From the NCBI RefSeq assembly GCF_000739895.2, contig NZ_BBJS01000014.1, forward strand, positions 124,001-188,000: a stretch of DNA of 64,000 nucleotides. Direction: 5' to 3'. Shown one piece after another: positions 51,413 through 60,661 of the stretch; position 1 is the stretch's first letter, and the number at the start of each line of letters is the position of its first letter. Origin of the DNA: Sphingomonas paucimobilis NBRC 13935. GTDB taxonomy: Bacteria; Pseudomonadota; Alphaproteobacteria; Sphingomonadales; Sphingomonadaceae. Position numbers and translations under genes: made by a program. The notes under the pieces were generated by a model that saw only the letters and a program-made list of their open reading frames with translations, was not told where the DNA came from and did no database searches.

Positions 51413-53020
51413 TTACGCCGCGACTGTCACCTTCGGCGCTGCCACGCGGACGCCTTCGTCGACATGATCGGCGAATTGCTGGAAATTCTCGTTGAACAAA
51501 TCGACCAGCTTGGCCGCCGTCGCGTCATAGGCAGCCTTGTCGGCCCAGGTATCACGCGGGTTGAGGATCGCGCCATCGACGCCCGGCACCGAGACCGGCA
51601 CCTGGAAGCCGAAATTGGGATCGGTGCGGAACTCGACTTGGTTCAGGCTGCCGTCGAGCGCGGCGTTGAGCAGTGCGCGGGTCGCCTTGATCGGCATGCG
51701 ATGGCCGACGCCGTACTTGCCGCCGGTCCAGCCGGTGTTGACCAGCCAGCAATCGACGCCGCCCTTGGCGATCCGCTCCTTCAGCAGATTGCCATAGACC
51801 GAAGGATGGCGCGGCATGAACGGCGCACCGAAACAGGTCGAGAAGGTCGCATCCGGCTCGGTCACGCCAATCTCGGTGCCCGCTACGCGTGCGGTATAGC
51901 CCGACAGGAAGTGGTACATGGCCTGTTCGGGCGTCAGCTTCGCGATCGGCGGCAGGATGCCGTAAGCGTCGGCCGTCAGCATCACGATGTTGCGCGGCAC
52001 GCCCCCCATATTGTCCTTCGACGCATTGGGGATGAAGTCGATCGGATAGGCGCCCCTGCTATTCTCGGCCAGGCTGCTGTCGTTCAGGTCGAGCTGGCGC
52101 GTGACCGGGTCCATCACGACGTTTTCGAGGACGGTGCCGAAGCGCTTGGTGGTCGCGAAGATCTCCGGTTCGGCTTCGGGCGACAGACGGATCATCTTGG
52201 CATAGCAGCCGCCCTCGAAATTGAAGACCGCCGTGTCCGACCAGCCATGCTCGTCATCGCCGATCAGCGTGCGGCGGGCATCCGCCGACAGCGTCGTCTT
52301 GCCGGTGCCCGACAGGCCGAAGAACACCGCCGTCGATCCGTCGGCACCCATGTTCGCCGAGCAGTGCATCGGCATCACGCCGGTGGTCGGCAGCAGATAG
52401 TTGAGCAGGCCGAAGACCGACTTCTTCATCTCGCCGGCATAGCGCGTGCCACCGATCAGGATCAGCTTTTCGGTCATGTTGACCGCGATCACCGTCGACG
52501 AGCGGCAGCCATGGCGTGCCGGGTCGGCGCGGAAGCTGGGCAGATCGATGATCGTGTATTCGGCCGCGAACTCACGTAGTTCATGCTCTTCGGGGCGTAC
52601 GAGCATCGTGCGGATGAAGAGGTTGTGCCAGGCGAGTTCGGTGACGACGCGAACGCGCACCCGGTGCTCGGGCTGCGAACCGCCATACAGGTCCTGGACG
52701 AACAGGTCTTCCTTCTGGCCCAGCGCGGCGAAGAAATCGGCTTTGAGGGCTGCGAAATCATCCGGGCTCATCGGTTTGTTGGTCTTGCCCCACCACACGG
52801 TGTCACGGGTTTCGTCGTCACGGACCATGAACTTGTCCTGCGCCGAGCGGCCGGTGTGCTCGCCCGTCTCGACGACCAGCGGGCCATCGGCCGACAGCTT
52901 GCCCTCGCCGCGTGCGACGGCGGTCTCAATCAGCCGCGCGGTGACGAGGTTCCAGTGCAACGTGGCACGGGTTTCGATGCCCTGCGCCTGAAGCCCGATC
53001 TCCGGAATCCGTTCGTTCAT
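51413..53020 (-). CDS. pckA: Phosphoenolpyruvate carboxykinase (ATP)
   Basis: 535 aa from the ATG at 53020. Converts oxaloacetate to PEP for gluconeogenesis. ATP-type signature: P-loop [16 protein letters not shown], the metal and oxaloacetate region [25 protein letters not shown] and YTARVAGTE. Divergent from chvI-chvG, an arrangement long conserved in alphaproteobacteria and suggesting that the envelope stress two-component system and gluconeogenesis are linked. Confidence 0.97.
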   Translation of the reverse strand: MNERIPEIGLQAQGIETRATLHWNLVTARLIETAVARGEGKLSADGPLVVETGEHTGRSAQDKFMVRDDETRDTVWWGKTNKPMSPDDFAALKADFFAALGQKEDLFVQDLYGGSQPEHRVRVRVVTELAWHNLFIRTMLVRPEEHELREFAAEYTIIDLPSFRADPARHGCRSSTVIAVNMTEKLILIGGTRYAGEMKKSVFGLLNYLLPTTGVMPMHCSANMGADGSTAVFFGLSGTGKTTLSADARRTLIGDDEHGWSDTAVFNFEGGCYAKMIRLSPEAEPEIFATTKRFGTVLENVVMDPVTRQLDLNDSSLAENSRGAYPIDFIPNASKDNMGGVPRNIVMLTADAYGILPPIAKLTPEQAMYHFLSGYTARVAGTEIGVTEPDATFSTCFGAPFMPRHPSVYGNLLKERIAKGGVDCWLVNTGWTGGKYGVGHRMPIKATRALLNAALDGSLNQVEFRTDPNFGFQVPVSVPGVDGAILNPRDTWADKAAYDATAAKLVDLFNENFQQFADHVDEGVRVAAPKVTVAA

Positions 53021-53225
53021 GTGAAGCGTCCTCATTCCCGTTGGCACCCGTCGGCGGAGCCGAATGGTACCCTTTGTTATCACACGTGAATACGTATGCG
53101 CTGACCGCCTCTTAGCTCAAACGTTTAACACGTCAAACACCCTTAAATACGAAGACGGTTGAGCCGTGTCCCGCTTTGGCCTAACCGAGGGACATGGCCG
53201 ATCGCTTGCCCGGAAAGTCCCCCGC
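53021..53225. promoter_or_regulatory. Divergent pckA/chvI control region with imperfect direct repeats
   Basis: 205-base gap between the starts of pckA and chvI. TCAAAC occurs at 53117-53122 and 53133-53138, and the 9-mers CGTTTAACA (53122-53130) and CGTCAAACA (53131-53139) are back to back with seven of nine identities. OmpR-type regulators such as ChvI bind direct repeats, so this is a candidate operator. On the pckA strand a TTGACG is present in the same region as a possible -35. Not proven. Confidence 0.4.
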
Positions 53226-53933
53226 ATGACCGCGACGATCGCGTTGGTCGATGACGACCGGAACATCCTGACTTCGGTGTCGATTGCACTGCAGGCCGAA
53301 GGGTTTCTGACGCGCATCTATGCCGATGGCGAAGCCGCGCTGAAGGCGTTGATCGACAATCCGCCCGATCTGGCGATCTTCGATATCAAGATGCCGCGCA
53401 TGGACGGGCTGGAACTGCTGCGCCGCCTCCGCGAAAAGAGTCAGATCCCGGTGATCTTCCTGACCAGCAAGGATGACGAGCTGGACGAGGCGCTTGGGCT
53501 GGCGATGGGCGCGGATGATTATATCGCCAAACCCTTTTCGCAGCGGCTGCTGATCGCCCGCATCCGCGCCATCCTGCGCCGCTCCGAGGGAAGCAGTCAG
53601 ACGCCCGGCACACCAGCGGCTGAGGTGCAGGGCCCCCTCACCCGTGGCCAGCTCGCGATGGACCCGGCGCGCCACAAGGTGACGTGGAAGGGCGAGCCGG
53701 TCACGCTGACCGTCACCGAGTTCCTGATCCTGGAAACACTGGCGCAGCGCCCCGGTATCGTGCGTACCCGCAATCAGTTGATGGATGCGGCCTATCAGGA
53801 CGATATCTATGTCGACGACCGCACGATCGACAGCCATATCAAGCGCCTGCGCCGCAAGTTCCGACAGGTTGACCCCGAGTTCGACGCCATCGAGACGCTC
53901 TATGGCGCCGGCTACCGATTCTCCGAGGAGTGA
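53226..53933 (+). CDS. chvI: OmpR-family response regulator ChvI
   Basis: 235 aa from the ATG at 53226 ([20 protein letters not shown]). Receiver domain with phospho-acceptor aspartate in [13 protein letters not shown], conserved TS in IFLTSKDDE and KPF, and a C-terminal winged helix ([44 protein letters not shown]). ChvI controls envelope, acid and stress genes in alphaproteobacteria. The sensor gene overlaps its 3' end by 29 bases. Confidence 0.95.
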   Translation: MTATIALVDDDRNILTSVSIALQAEGFLTRIYADGEAALKALIDNPPDLAIFDIKMPRMDGLELLRRLREKSQIPVIFLTSKDDELDEALGLAMGADDYIAKPFSQRLLIARIRAILRRSEGSSQTPGTPAAEVQGPLTRGQLAMDPARHKVTWKGEPVTLTVTEFLILETLAQRPGIVRTRNQLMDAAYQDDIYVDDRTIDSHIKRLRRKFRQVDPEFDAIETLYGAGYRFSEE

Positions 53934-55467
53934 CGCCCCCGACCTCGCGCTGCGCTGGTCGGGCCAGATTTCGCTGACCCAGCGGATCCTGGCGCTCAAC
54001 ATCTTCGCGTTGCTGTTGCTGGCGGGGGGTTTTTTCTATCTCGATTCCTACCGTACGCGGCTGCTCGACAATCGGGTGGCACAGGCGGTGCGCGAGGTTC
54101 GGCTGATCGGCGAAGCCTTGACCTCGGTCCAGCCGGGCGAGCGCGATGCGCTGATCGCGCGGCTGGCGAAGGATACCGGCGAGCGGCTGCGTCTTTTTGA
54201 TGCCAGCGGCCGGTTGATCGGCGACAGTCGCGCGCTGGGCGTTCGCAACTTCGTGCTGCGCGATCCCGACAAACAGGGGCTGGGTCAGGTGATCGCACGC
54301 TTCCTCGATGCCGGAATCGACACGGTCGTCGGCGCGGCGCGGCCGCCGCTCTATCGCGAACGGCGCGGGGGTGCGGAATGGCCCGACGTCATGGCTGCGC
54401 GGCGAGGGACCATCGCCGCCTCGGTCTGGCGCGCACCCGATCGGACGCCGGTGATTACCGCCGCCGCGCCGCTGCCTGCGGGCGGGGCGATCATGACGAC
54501 CGAAAATGCCCGGTTCATCACAGAGACGGTTCGCATCGAACGCTTCCGACTGAGCGTCCTGCTCGCCCTCGTCGCGCTGATCTCCGTCCTGTTGTCGCTC
54601 TTCCTGGCACGCACCATCGTCCGCCCCTTGCGGCGTCTTGCACGGGCAGCGGTGCGCGTTCGCCTGGGCCGCGCGCGCGAGGTGGTGGTGCCCCGCCTGC
54701 CCGACCGTCGCGACGAACTCGGCATGCTCGCCCGCGCGCTGTCGGATATGAGCCTGGCCTTGCGCGCCCGGATCGACGCAACCGAGGCCTTTGCCGCCGA
54801 CGTCACCCATGAACTTAAGAACCCCCTTGCGTCGCTCCGATCCGCCGTCGACAGTCTGGAGACGGTACGTACCCCCGATCTCCAGGCCCAATTGCTCGCC
54901 ATCGTCCGCGACGATGTCCGCCGGCTCGATCGGCTGATCACCGACATTTCCGACGCCTCGCGGCTCGACGCACAGCTCAGCCGGGCGAAGTTCGACCCCG
55001 TCGATCTCCATGCACTCATCCAGGGTATGATCGAACAGCACGAGGCCCGCGGGGTGGAACGCGGCATCCGTCTGCGCTTCGACTCGCCCGAGCCGGGGCC
55101 CGCGATCATCGCCGGAGAGGGCGCGCGGCTGGAACGCGTGTTCGAGAATCTCATCGCCAATGCGCTGTCCTTCTCGCCCGATCAGGGCATCGTCGCGATC
55201 AGCTTGGCCCGCGAACAGGACGATGTGATCGTTCGTGTCGAGGATGAAGGGCCGGGCGTTCCCGAAGAGGCACGCGAGGCAATCTTCCGGCGCTTCCATT
55301 CGATCCGGCCGAGCGAAGAGAGCTTTGGCCGTCACTCGGGTCTGGGCCTCGCCATTGCGCGGACCATCGTCGAGGCGCATCAGGGCTGCATTCATGTCGA
55401 GTCGCGTGAGGACCGGATGAGCGGCGCGCGTTTTGTCGTGCGGCTGCCGCTGGCCCCAGGCGCCTGA
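53905..55467 (+). CDS. chvG: Sensor histidine kinase ChvG
   Basis: 520 aa if it starts at the ATG at 53905, inside the end of chvI; no later start codon precedes the first helix. Two membrane helices ([19 protein letters not shown] and [20 protein letters not shown]) flank a periplasmic sensor region of about 180 residues, then HAMP ([20 protein letters not shown]), the phospho-acceptor box [20 protein letters not shown] and the ATPase domain with [12 protein letters not shown] and [12 protein letters not shown]. Phosphorylates ChvI. Confidence 0.93.
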   Translation, partial: APATDSPRSDAPDLALRWSGQISLTQRILALNIFALLLLAGGFFYLDSYRTRLLDNRVAQAVREVRLIGEALTSVQPGERDALIARLAKDTGERLRLFDASGRLIGDSRALGVRNFVLRDPDKQGLGQVIARFLDAGIDTVVGAARPPLYRERRGGAEWPDVMAARRGTIAASVWRAPDRTPVITAAAPLPAGGAIMTTENARFITETVRIERFRLSVLLALVALISVLLSLFLARTIVRPLRRLARAAVRVRLGRAREVVVPRLPDRRDELGMLARALSDMSLALRARIDATEAFAADVTHELKNPLASLRSAVDSLETVRTPDLQAQLLAIVRDDVRRLDRLITDISDASRLDAQLSRAKFDPVDLHALIQGMIEQHEARGVERGIRLRFDSPEPGPAIIAGEGARLERVFENLIANALSFSPDQGIVAISLAREQDDVIVRVEDEGPGVPEEAREAIFRRFHSIRPSEESFGRHSGLGLAIARTIVEAHQGCIHVESREDRMSGARFVVRLPLAPGA

Positions 55468-55487
55468 CCCCTGTTCGGAGCCCGATC

Positions 55488-55916
55488 GTGTCGCCACCCA
55501 ATGCCGAACTGATCCACGCGACCTGCGTCGCCATCGGCGGGATCGGTGTCCTGCTGCGGGGCCCATCCGGGGCGGGCAAGTCCGATCTGGCCCTGCGTTT
55601 GATCGATCGGGGCGCGGTGCTGGTCGGGGATGATTATGTCCACGTCACAGCGCAAGACGGCGTGCTATCGGCCTATGTGCCGAAGACGATCGCCGGTCGG
55701 ATGGAGGTTCGCGGCGTCGGCATCGTCACCCTACCTTACCAGCCCGAGGCGCCTGTCGGCTTGGTCGTCGATCTGGGCGAGGAGGATCGCCTGCCTGAAC
55801 CCGCACAAGCGGTCATCGCCGGCATCGCCCTCCCCCTCTTCCGCCTTAATCCCTTTCCCGCCTCGGCCCCGATCAAGGCCGAGCTACTGCTATCGCAGCG
55901 CAAGGAGCGCCTCTGA
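55488..55916 (+). CDS. hprK: HPr kinase/phosphorylase, short catalytic-domain form
   Basis: 142 aa, GTG start, 20 bases after chvG. Only the C-terminal catalytic domain of HprK is present: Walker A GPSGAGKS (25-32), DDYVHVTAQDGVLSAYVP, the HprK signature region MEVRGVGIVTLP and a C-terminal helix. It lacks the N-terminal domain of Firmicutes HprK, as is usual in alphaproteobacteria. Expected to phosphorylate the regulatory Ser48 of the HPr encoded three genes downstream. Confidence 0.92.
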   Translation: MSPPNAELIHATCVAIGGIGVLLRGPSGAGKSDLALRLIDRGAVLVGDDYVHVTAQDGVLSAYVPKTIAGRMEVRGVGIVTLPYQPEAPVGLVVDLGEEDRLPEPAQAVIAGIALPLFRLNPFPASAPIKAELLLSQRKERL

Positions 55917-56827
55917 TGGATCGCAAACGTATCCTGCTGGTCACCGGCATGTCGGGCGCCGGCACTTCGACCACGCTCAAGACGCTCGAGGATCTGGGCT
56001 GGGAGCTGGTCGACAATCTGCCGCTCTTCCTGCTCGACAGCCTGCTCGAAGCGCCCCCGCCTGCCGGCATGGAAGGCAGGAACCGGCCACTCGCCATCAG
56101 CCTAGGCGTGCGGACCCGCGATTTCGATCCCGAACAGATCATCGAACGGGTCCGCCGCCTGAAGGACAGCCCGCGCCTCGCCATCGAGTCGCTGTTCCTC
56201 AACTGCGGCGGCGAGGAATTGAAGCGCCGCTATGCCGAAACCCGGCACCGCCATCCGCTGGCGCTCGACCGTGCGGCGGACGACGGCATCGCGCACGAAC
56301 GCGCCCTGCTTGCGCCGTTGCGCGACATGGCCGATCGGCTGCTCGACACCACCAACATGACCAGCAACGACCTGGGCCAATGGGTTCGCGCCAATTACGC
56401 GGTCGAGGGGCTTAGCGAGCCGGTGCTGACCGTCATGTCGTTCGGCTTCTCCCGGGGATTGCCTCGCAACGCCGATCTGGTCTTCGACATGCGCTTCTTG
56501 CGCAACCCGCATTGGTCGGCGGAACTGCGCCCCGGCACCGGGCTGGACCAGGCCGTGATTGACTATATCCGGCTCGACCCCGCCTATGACACGGTGCTGA
56601 GCCAGATCGAGACATTGCTCGACACGGTGGTGCCTCGTTACATTCAGTCGGGCAAATCCTATATCACCATCGCGATCGGCTGTACCGGAGGGAGACACAG
56701 GTCGGTCCACGTCGCCGACCGGATCGCGCGAAGGTTGCGCGAAAGCGGTTTTTCCCCCACGGTGGTGCATCGTGATTTGAGTGCCGTGCCGAAAGACTCT
56801 CTGGAAGCCGGGCCGGCCAAGCAATGA
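55916..56827 (+). CDS. rapZ: RapZ-family protein with altered nucleotide-binding motifs
   Basis: 303 aa, overlapping hprK by one base. The C-terminal domain is intact (IAIGCTGGRHRSVHVADRIA and VVHRDL), the part that in E. coli RapZ binds GlmZ/GlmY RNA. The N-terminal P-loop domain, however, reads GMSGAGTS (11-18), with Thr17 in place of the Walker A lysine, and FLNCGGEEL around residue 95, with Asn in place of the usual Asp of FLDA. ATP binding or hydrolysis is therefore doubtful. It sits between hprK and the PTS genes, the normal place. Confidence 0.93.
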   Translation: MDRKRILLVTGMSGAGTSTTLKTLEDLGWELVDNLPLFLLDSLLEAPPPAGMEGRNRPLAISLGVRTRDFDPEQIIERVRRLKDSPRLAIESLFLNCGGEELKRRYAETRHRHPLALDRAADDGIAHERALLAPLRDMADRLLDTTNMTSNDLGQWVRANYAVEGLSEPVLTVMSFGFSRGLPRNADLVFDMRFLRNPHWSAELRPGTGLDQAVIDYIRLDPAYDTVLSQIETLLDTVVPRYIQSGKSYITIAIGCTGGRHRSVHVADRIARRLRESGFSPTVVHRDLSAVPKDSLEAGPAKQ

Positions 56828-56845
56828 TGGATATGCGTGTCTGAC

Positions 56846-57253
56846 ATGATCGGTCTGGTTCTGGTGACGCACGGGCGGCTCGCCGATGAGTTCGTGACCG
56901 CGATGGTGCATGTGGTCGGCCCCCAGGAGCGGATCGCGACCATCGCGATCGGCCCGGAAGACGACATGGAGGAACGCCGCGCCGACATCGCCGCCGCGAT
57001 CGGCGCGGTCGATGCGGGGCGTGGGGTGATCGTCCTGACCGATCTGTTCGGCGGCACCCCCTCCAACCTCGCCATCTCGCTGATGGAGCGCGGCCGGGTC
57101 GAGGTGATCGCCGGCATGAACCTGCCCATGCTGATCCGCCTGGGATCGGCGCGCAAGTCGATGCAGGTCGTCGATGCCGTCGCCGCCGCGCGCGAGGCGG
57201 GGCGGAAATATATCTCGGTCGCCTCCGAAGTGCTGGGCGAGGCCGCCGCATGA
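56846..57253 (+). CDS. PTS EIIA component, mannose family (EIIA-Man type)
   Basis: 135 aa from the ATG at 56846 (a GTG at 56837 adds three residues). Phosphorylatable histidine in MIGLVLVTHGRLADEF (His9). Other motifs: LTDLFGGTPSNLAI and GMNLPMLIRL. No EIIB/C/D sugar permease is in the window, so it probably acts as a regulatory phospho-acceptor in a PTS used for signalling. Overlaps the HPr gene by four bases. Confidence 0.93.
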   Translation: MIGLVLVTHGRLADEFVTAMVHVVGPQERIATIAIGPEDDMEERRADIAAAIGAVDAGRGVIVLTDLFGGTPSNLAISLMERGRVEVIAGMNLPMLIRLGSARKSMQVVDAVAAAREAGRKYISVASEVLGEAAA

Positions 57254-57522
57254 CGGAGCAGACGCGGACCGTCCTGATCACCAACCGCCGTGGCCTTCAT
57301 GCCCGGGCCAGCGCCAAATTCGTCACCCTGGCCTCCACCCAGCCCTGCGAAGTTCGCGTCGGCAAGGATGGCAGCACGGTGACCGGCACCTCGATCATGG
57401 GCCTGATGATGCTGGGCGCGGCGATGGGTGACACCATTACGATCAGCGCGCAGGGCGACGGGGCGGGCGAGACGGTCGAGGCGCTAGCGGCGCTGGTGGA
57501 AGCAAAGTTCGGCGAAGACTGA
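57250..57522 (+). CDS. ptsH: HPr phosphocarrier protein
   Basis: 90 aa. Both phosphorylation sites are visible: catalytic His17 in RRGLHARASAKFV and regulatory Ser48 in GTSIMGLMMLGAAMGD, the target of HprK. ATGA overlap with the EIIA gene. Enzyme I (ptsP or ptsI) is not in the window. Confidence 0.96.
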   Translation: MTEQTRTVLITNRRGLHARASAKFVTLASTQPCEVRVGKDGSTVTGTSIMGLMMLGAAMGDTITISAQGDGAGETVEALAALVEAKFGED

Positions 57523-57523
57523 C

Positions 57524-58336
57524 ATGCCGCGTGAGATTACTGCCTATTCCAACCCACTGATCAAGTGGGTCCGCGATCTGCGCGACAAGCGCCATCGCAA
57601 GCAGGCCCGCCAGTTCCTGGCGGAAGGCCTGCGCATCCTGACCGAGGCCAAGGAAACCGGGCGGCTGCCGACCCTGTTGTTCTTCGCCAAGCCATCGGCC
57701 GATCATCCCCTGGTGCGCCAGCTGGTCCGCGCGGTCGAACTGGCCGGCGGCGAGGCGATCGAGACGACGCCCGACATCCTGTCCAAGCTGTCGGGCAAGG
57801 ACAATCCGCAAGCCGTGGTCGGCGTATTCGAGGAACTGGGCACGACGCTGGACATGCTCGACCGTTCGTCGTCGGGCATCTGGCTGGTCGCCGAGCGCCT
57901 GCGTGATCCGGGCAATCTGGGGACCATTCTGCGCACCGGCGATGCGGTCGGCGCGGGCGGGCTGATCCTGGTTGGTGAGTGCGTCGATCCGTTTTCCGTC
58001 GAGGCGGTGCGCGCGAGCATGGGGGCGCTGTTCACCGTGCCGATCGTGAAGACCGAGTGGCAACCCTTCCTCGACTGGCTGCGGCAGGGGCCGGGTCAAC
58101 TGGTCGGGCTGAGCCTGGATACCGAGACGGACTATCGCTCAGCCGATTATACCGCCCCGACTTTCCTGCTGACCGGCAATGAGGCGCAGGGCATGCCGGC
58201 CGATTATGCGGCGGCGTGCGATGTGCTGGTGAAGATTCCCATGCTGGGCAAGGCCGACAGCCTCAACGCCGCCGTCGCCACAGCGGTCATGGCCTATGAG
58301 GTGCTGGCACAGCAGGGCGGCGGCATGGCGGGCTGA
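57524..58336 (+). CDS. TrmH/SpoU-family RNA 2'-O-methyltransferase
   Basis: 270 aa, starting one base after ptsH. SPOUT knotted methyltransferase with N-terminal substrate-binding domain (RKQARQFLAEGLRILTEAKE) and SpoU motifs: LVAERLRDPGNLGTILRTGD, LVGECVDPFSVEAVRASMGA, LLTGNEAQGMP and IPMLGKADSLNAAVATAVMA. Targets a ribose in rRNA or tRNA; exact site unknown. Last gene of the chvI-to-trmH cluster, followed by hairpin repeats. Confidence 0.93.
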   Translation: MPREITAYSNPLIKWVRDLRDKRHRKQARQFLAEGLRILTEAKETGRLPTLLFFAKPSADHPLVRQLVRAVELAGGEAIETTPDILSKLSGKDNPQAVVGVFEELGTTLDMLDRSSSGIWLVAERLRDPGNLGTILRTGDAVGAGGLILVGECVDPFSVEAVRASMGALFTVPIVKTEWQPFLDWLRQGPGQLVGLSLDTETDYRSADYTAPTFLLTGNEAQGMPADYAAACDVLVKIPMLGKADSLNAAVATAVMAYEVLAQQGGGMAG

Positions 58337-58357
58337 ACCCAAAGCACCCCCATCCCC

Positions 58358-58383
58358 GTTGAGCCTGAGCGAAGTCGAAGGCC
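58358..58383 (-). repeat. Intergenic hairpin repeat, copy 5 (pair C)
   Basis: GTTGA, GCCT, core GAGCGAAGTCGA, AGGCC. Located 22 bases after the trmH-type gene, in opposite orientation to copy 6. Confidence 0.75.
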
Positions 58384-58415
58384 AAGGGGTGAGCGTGGCC
58401 GACAGGTACTCCCTT

Positions 58416-58441
58416 GCACTTCGACTTCGCTCAGTGCGAAC
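58416..58441 (+). repeat. Intergenic hairpin repeat, copy 6 (pair C), with compensatory stem change
   Basis: GCACT, TCGACTTCGCTC, AGTGC, then GAAC. Compared with copy 2 (GGCCT ... AGGCC), the stem bases changed on both sides so that the 5-bp stem is kept while the loop is identical. Between convergent trmH-type and rmuC genes. Confidence 0.78.
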
Positions 58442-58531
58442 GGACGTGGTGGCTTAAGCCCGCCGATTGCATCAGCAGGCATCCCTTCCCGATCAAACCC
58501 TTTTTATTCGCTCGGCCGGCACCCGAAAGCC

Positions 58532-59998
58532 TCAGGAAACCTCAGCGCCGTCTCCGGCCTCGGTCAGTTCCGCCACCGGCATCAGCTTGGTCAGCGGCCG
58601 AACCGCCTGTTCGCCGATCGGCGGCGATTCGATCGCCTTGCCGCCGGTATCGATATTCAGCGCCTCGAACCGCCGCGCGCTGGTCAGCACCTGGCTCTCC
58701 AGGCTGCCGACAAAGGCGTTGTAGGCGGTCATCGCCGTATCGAGATTCTTGCCCAGCTTCGACACATGGCCGCCCATCACCGCCAGGCGGGCATAGAGCT
58801 CCTTGCCCAGCGCACCGATCTGTCGCGCTTCCTGCGCCAGCTTTTCCTGCCGCCACACCGCCGCCACGGTCCGCGCGATCGCGATCAGGTTGGTCGGGGT
58901 CGCGAGCAGCACCCGTTTGTCGAAGGCGAAGTCCCACAGCGTCGGGTCATGCTCCAACGCCGCCGACAGGAAATGCTCGCCCGGCACGAACATGATGACA
59001 TAGTCGGGCGCGTCGTCGAACTGGTTCCAATAGCTCTTATTGCCCAGGCCGTTGACATGCGCGCGCATCGCCGCGGCGTGGCGGGAGAGGCCCGCCAGGC
59101 GCTCGACCTCATCGACCGCACCGAACGCGTCCTGATAGTCGTTGAGCGACACCTTGGCGTCGATCACCAGCGCCTTGCCGCCCGGCACGCGCACGATCGC
59201 ATCGGGACGGAGCCGACCGCCCTCGCCATCCGCGACGCTGACCTCGGTCTGGAAATCGGCATGTTCGGACAGGCCACAGCTTTCCAGCACGTTGCGAAGC
59301 TGCTGCTCGCCCCAACGCCCGCGCGCCTTGGGGGCGTTGCGCAGCGCATTAACGAGCTTGGCCGCCTCGCCCGAGACGCGTTCCTGCCCGATCCGCATCG
59401 CCTCGATCTGGCCCTTCAACTCACCAAAGGCGTCGCGGCGTTCGTCCTCGACCTTGCGGACTCCCTCCTCGTAGCGCTGCAACCGCTGGTGCACCGGATC
59501 GAGCAAGGCCTTGAGCGTCTGCCCCGATGACTCTTCCGACTGACGGAACCGGGCCTCGGCGCGTTCGAGAAACTGGCGCTGCGCGACTTCAAGCGCGCGG
59601 GCCGCCGCCTCGCCGAACTGGGTGTTGATCTGCTCACGCGCTTGGCCCAGCGCCTCGAGCGTCTGGCCATAGGCCGCCTCACGCTCCTGCGCCCGTGCCC
59701 GGAGTTCGGCGAGCTCGCGCAGCGCCGCATTGCGCTCGGCCTCTACCGCATCCCGCGCCGCCCGGATCACATCGAGATCGGCCGCCCGCCCGCGCAGTTC
59801 GGCGAGCGCCTGAAGCGCATCGCTCCGCTCGCGCTCGGCAGCATCGCGCGCGGCGCGCAGCGGTTGCACTTCCGCCGCCTGGGCCTTGGCGGTGGCCAGC
59901 TCAGCGGCAAGACCATCGGCCTTGCGCCGCGCGGCGAGCCACCCGACCAGTCCCCCCAGCACCAGCGCCAATATCGCGACGGCGATCAATTCGGGCAT
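58532..59998 (-). CDS. rmuC: DNA recombination protein RmuC
   Basis: 488 aa. N-terminal membrane helix (LIAVAILALVLGGLVGWLAA), then about 160 residues of alanine/glutamate/arginine-rich coiled coil, then the RmuC nuclease-like domain (RGRWGEQQLRNVLESCGL, DAIVRVPGGKALVIDAKVSL, DYVIMFVPGEHFLSAAL, DKRVLLATPTNLIAIARTVA). In E. coli it limits inverted-repeat rearrangements. Monocistronic; followed by the def gene on the same strand 83 bases upstream. Confidence 0.94.
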   Translation of the reverse strand: MPELIAVAILALVLGGLVGWLAARRKADGLAAELATAKAQAAEVQPLRAARDAAERERSDALQALAELRGRAADLDVIRAARDAVEAERNAALRELAELRARAQEREAAYGQTLEALGQAREQINTQFGEAAARALEVAQRQFLERAEARFRQSEESSGQTLKALLDPVHQRLQRYEEGVRKVEDERRDAFGELKGQIEAMRIGQERVSGEAAKLVNALRNAPKARGRWGEQQLRNVLESCGLSEHADFQTEVSVADGEGGRLRPDAIVRVPGGKALVIDAKVSLNDYQDAFGAVDEVERLAGLSRHAAAMRAHVNGLGNKSYWNQFDDAPDYVIMFVPGEHFLSAALEHDPTLWDFAFDKRVLLATPTNLIAIARTVAAVWRQEKLAQEARQIGALGKELYARLAVMGGHVSKLGKNLDTAMTAYNAFVGSLESQVLTSARRFEALNIDTGGKAIESPPIGEQAVRPLTKLMPVAELTEAGDGAEVS

Positions 59999-60081
59999 TA
60001 TCTCAACCTGTCAAAACAACCAACAGGTCGGAACATAGATCGAACAGGCGCGCGCGAACAGGCCTATTCGGCAGAGGGGCC

Positions 60082-60603
60082 TCAGCCCTTGCGGATCTTG
60101 GAGAGCTTGCGCATCAGCATGTCGCGTTTCAGCCGGCTGACATGATCGATGAACAGCACGCCGTTCAGATGGTCCATCTCATGCTGCATGCAGGTGGCGA
60201 GCAGGCCGTCGAACTCGGCTTCATGCGCCTCGCCCTTTTCGTCCAGCCACTTGACCTGGCACCGCGCCGGCCGCTTCACCTCGGCATATTGCTCGGGGAT
60301 CGAAAGACAGCCTTCGTTATAGGTCGACAGCTCTTCGCTGACCGACAGGATTTCGGGATTGATATAGGCCTTGGGGTTCTTGACCGGCTTGCCTTCCTCA
60401 TCCTCTTCTTCCTGAAGATCGATGACCAGCACCCGCTTGTCGACGCCGACCTGGATCGCCGCCAGGCCGATGCCATGGGCGTCATACATGGTCTCGATCA
60501 TGTCGGTGACGAGCTGACGGACGGAATCGTCGACCGCCTCGACCGGCTTGGAGACGAGACGCAGACGGGGGTCGGGAACTTCGACGATCGGAAGAATGGC
60601 CAT
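60082..60603 (-). CDS. def: Peptide deformylase
   Basis: 173 aa from the ATG at 60603. Removes the formyl group from nascent proteins. All three motifs are intact: GIGLAAIQ (44-51), EGCLS (97-101) with the metal cysteine, and QHEMDH (140-145). An acidic insertion ([13 protein letters not shown]) lies between the first two. fmt, the enzyme that adds the formyl group, is 700 bases away on the other strand, with recR between them. Confidence 0.97.
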   Translation of the reverse strand: MAILPIVEVPDPRLRLVSKPVEAVDDSVRQLVTDMIETMYDAHGIGLAAIQVGVDKRVLVIDLQEEEDEEGKPVKNPKAYINPEILSVSEELSTYNEGCLSIPEQYAEVKRPARCQVKWLDEKGEAHEAEFDGLLATCMQHEMDHLNGVLFIDHVSRLKRDMLMRKLSKIRKG

Positions 60604-60661
60604 GGGCGTGTCGCTACGGCGCAAGGGCAAAAGCGTCAAGCCGGGCGTCAGACCAGCGTCG

